In this document: one piece after another, positions 5,246-5,996 of the stretch
Position numbering within the stretch: position 1 is the first letter of the stretch
Layout of the letters: every line of letters starts with the position of its first letter
From: ARS1285 sp039796495
GTDB taxonomy: Archaea > Nanobdellota > Nanobdellia > Pacearchaeales > GW2011-AR1
Assembly: GCA_039796495.1 (NCBI GenBank)
Contig: JBDKJQ010000021.1
Location: 1 to 5,996 of the forward strand
DNA: 5,996 nt
Reading direction: 5' to 3'
Notes under the pieces: model-generated
Seen by the model: the letters and a program-made list of their open reading frames with translations, nothing else
Told to the model about the DNA's origin: nothing
Database searches by the model: none
Translations under genes and position numbers: made by a program

Positions 5246-5695
5246 ATGCAAGTACTTACCTCTTCCGAAAAGAAAAAAATAACTGAAACGCTGAGCGAAC
5301 AGTTTGGCATCGACCAGTTACCCTATCAGCTATTGCAGTTTGGGAAGGAGCGATTACGATTATTTACGGGTAATCTTTCTTTCCAGCAACTTATATCTCT
5401 TGACAATTCTATACGAATCGAGAATGCCGGCTTATATTCATTGAGGAAAGAAGAGCACAAAGAAGGCATTCGATTGACCATTGATGGCACGCATCTGCTT
5501 AAAGATACTATAAAGAAAAATATCGTTGATTTCTCTGATGAACAAGCACAACACTGGACGAGAGGAGAGGATGTTGAACTTTCTGCAGAAAAAGGATTTG
5601 TCATTGTGAAATATGGAAGTTATTTTTTAGGGTGTGGAAAATCAACCGGAGAAAAAATAGTGAACAGTGTGCCAAAGGAGAGGAGAACACGTTAG
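5246..5695 (+). CDS. Pre-PUA/PUA-domain RNA-binding protein (NOL1/NOP2/Fmu-associated type)
   Basis: This 149-residue protein has a PUA domain at the C-terminus (~93-149): FSDEQAQHWTRGEDVEL (96-112), GFVIVKYGSYFLGCGK (117-132) and a terminal PKERR (143-147). The same pattern forms the C-terminal RNA-binding extension of NOL1/NOP2/Sun (RsmF-type) rRNA cytosine-5 methyltransferases, and it occurs in archaea as a stand-alone protein. Residues ~1-85 look like the pre-PUA domain, including IRIENAGLYSL (56-66) and GIRLTIDGTHLL (74-85), similar to that seen with NIP7-like proteins. The expected role is binding structured rRNA or tRNA during ribosome maturation, possibly with a separate methyltransferase; no catalytic domain is present. 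The ATG at 5246 fits leaderless initiation from the shared promoter. The stop overlaps the convergent downstream gene by 4 bp. The PUA call is firm; the exact partner is unknown. Confidence 0.75.
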   Translation: MQVLTSSEKKKITETLSEQFGIDQLPYQLLQFGKERLRLFTGNLSFQQLISLDNSIRIENAGLYSLRKEEHKEGIRLTIDGTHLLKDTIKKNIVDFSDEQAQHWTRGEDVELSAEKGFVIVKYGSYFLGCGKSTGEKIVNSVPKERRTR

Positions 5696-5996
5696 TCTTT
5701 TTTGTTTTTTAATCTCCAGTAGAATTTATAGAATTTTTTCGTAAATTGTAACCCTTCTCCACAAAATCGTTTTATAAAATTAAAAGCGTCCAAGTCTCTT
5801 GCTCTCTGACTACTTTTAGTTAACTCTGAATATCCCTCTGCAAAACAAGATAAACTATTGTTGAGATACTCTTCAAGAGAATAACTCTTTCCAACTCTTA
5901 TTCTCTTTTTACTACTTGATTCTGATTGAAGCTGTATCGCTATTTTTGCGCTTTCATATGCTCTCATGCACAATCTAAAATATTCAGGAGCATTTG
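5692..5996 (-). CDS. Unrecognised helical protein, 5' truncated by the window edge
   Basis: The frame is open from the right edge down to the TAA at 5692-5694. An internal TTG at 5971-5973 and an ATG at 5965-5967 are in frame, but the codons upstream of them stay open and read plausibly (NAPEYFR), so the real start is probably outside the window. The visible ~100 residues are rich in Lys, Ser, Glu and aromatics and appear mostly helical: an amphipathic helix around AYESAKIAIQLQ, a basic turn SSKKRIRVG, then helices around LEEYLNNSLSCFAEGYSEL and a C-terminal FIKRFCGEGLQFTKKFYKFYWRL. There is no signal peptide or transmembrane stretch in this part and no catalytic motif. I do not recognise a family. 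It converges on the PUA gene with a 4-bp overlap. A run of six T on its own strand (5652-5657), ~35 nt past its stop, might terminate it. Confidence 0.5.
   Translation of the reverse strand, partial: NAPEYFRLCMRAYESAKIAIQLQSESSSKKRIRVGKSYSLEEYLNNSLSCFAEGYSELTKSSQRARDLDAFNFIKRFCGEGLQFTKKFYKFYWRLKNKKD
5698..5710 (+). terminator. Oligo-T terminator of the PUA gene
   Basis: TTTTTTGTTTTTT begins 3 nt after the PUA-gene stop codon and fits hairpin-independent archaeal termination. On the other strand these bases encode the Lys/Asn-rich C-terminus (KNKKD) of the convergent gene, so one stretch does both jobs. Confidence 0.55.

Noticed and set aside
5326..5604. Minus-strand frame of 92 codons opposite the PUA gene
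   Set aside because: Serine/cysteine-rich composition with no recognisable domain, and fully covered by a well-supported PUA protein on the other strand.

Overview
The window most likely comes from an AT-rich archaeal genome, and the small-genome DPANN group (Woesearchaeota/Pacearchaeota-like) is my best guess. The reasons are an archaeal-type triosephosphate isomerase of about 222 residues, an archaeal DhnA-type class I fructose-bisphosphate aldolase, an archaeal-style phosphoglycerate kinase, TATA boxes about 25 nt upstream of start codons (leaderless genes), and GGTGA/GGAG-type ribosome binding sites on genes inside operons. The phylum is an inference; no rRNA or other phylogenetic marker is present.

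Layout from left to right. (1) Positions 1-861, plus strand: the 3' part of a YHYH-domain protein with two copies of the YHYH motif; its 5' end lies outside the window. (2) Positions 932-1635, plus strand: a two-gene unit, a PC4-like single-stranded DNA-binding/coactivator protein followed by a 123-residue unrecognised protein ending in a HEQGH putative zinc motif. (3) Positions 1624-5198, minus strand: a compact operon read from right to left, pgk - fba - D-2-hydroxyacid (probably D-lactate) dehydrogenase - tpiA. (4) Positions 5246-5695, plus strand: a pre-PUA/PUA RNA-binding protein of the NOL1/NOP2/Fmu-associated type, divergent from pgk. (5) Positions 5692-5996, minus strand: the 3' part of an unrecognised helical protein that runs off the right edge.

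How the genes work together. Aldolase and triosephosphate isomerase handle the C6/C3 step of glycolysis or gluconeogenesis. Phosphoglycerate kinase acts one step after glyceraldehyde-3-phosphate oxidation, and that oxidising enzyme is not in the window. The dehydrogenase could re-oxidise NADH by making D-lactate. Together this looks like a fermentation-oriented module transcribed from a 47-bp divergent promoter, whose near-palindromic TATA element lies about 24 nt from both flanking start codons. Both convergent gene pairs overlap at their stop codons (12 bp and 4 bp). No tRNA, rRNA, CRISPR array, insertion sequence or attachment site was seen. No gene-free stretch exceeds 70 bp.
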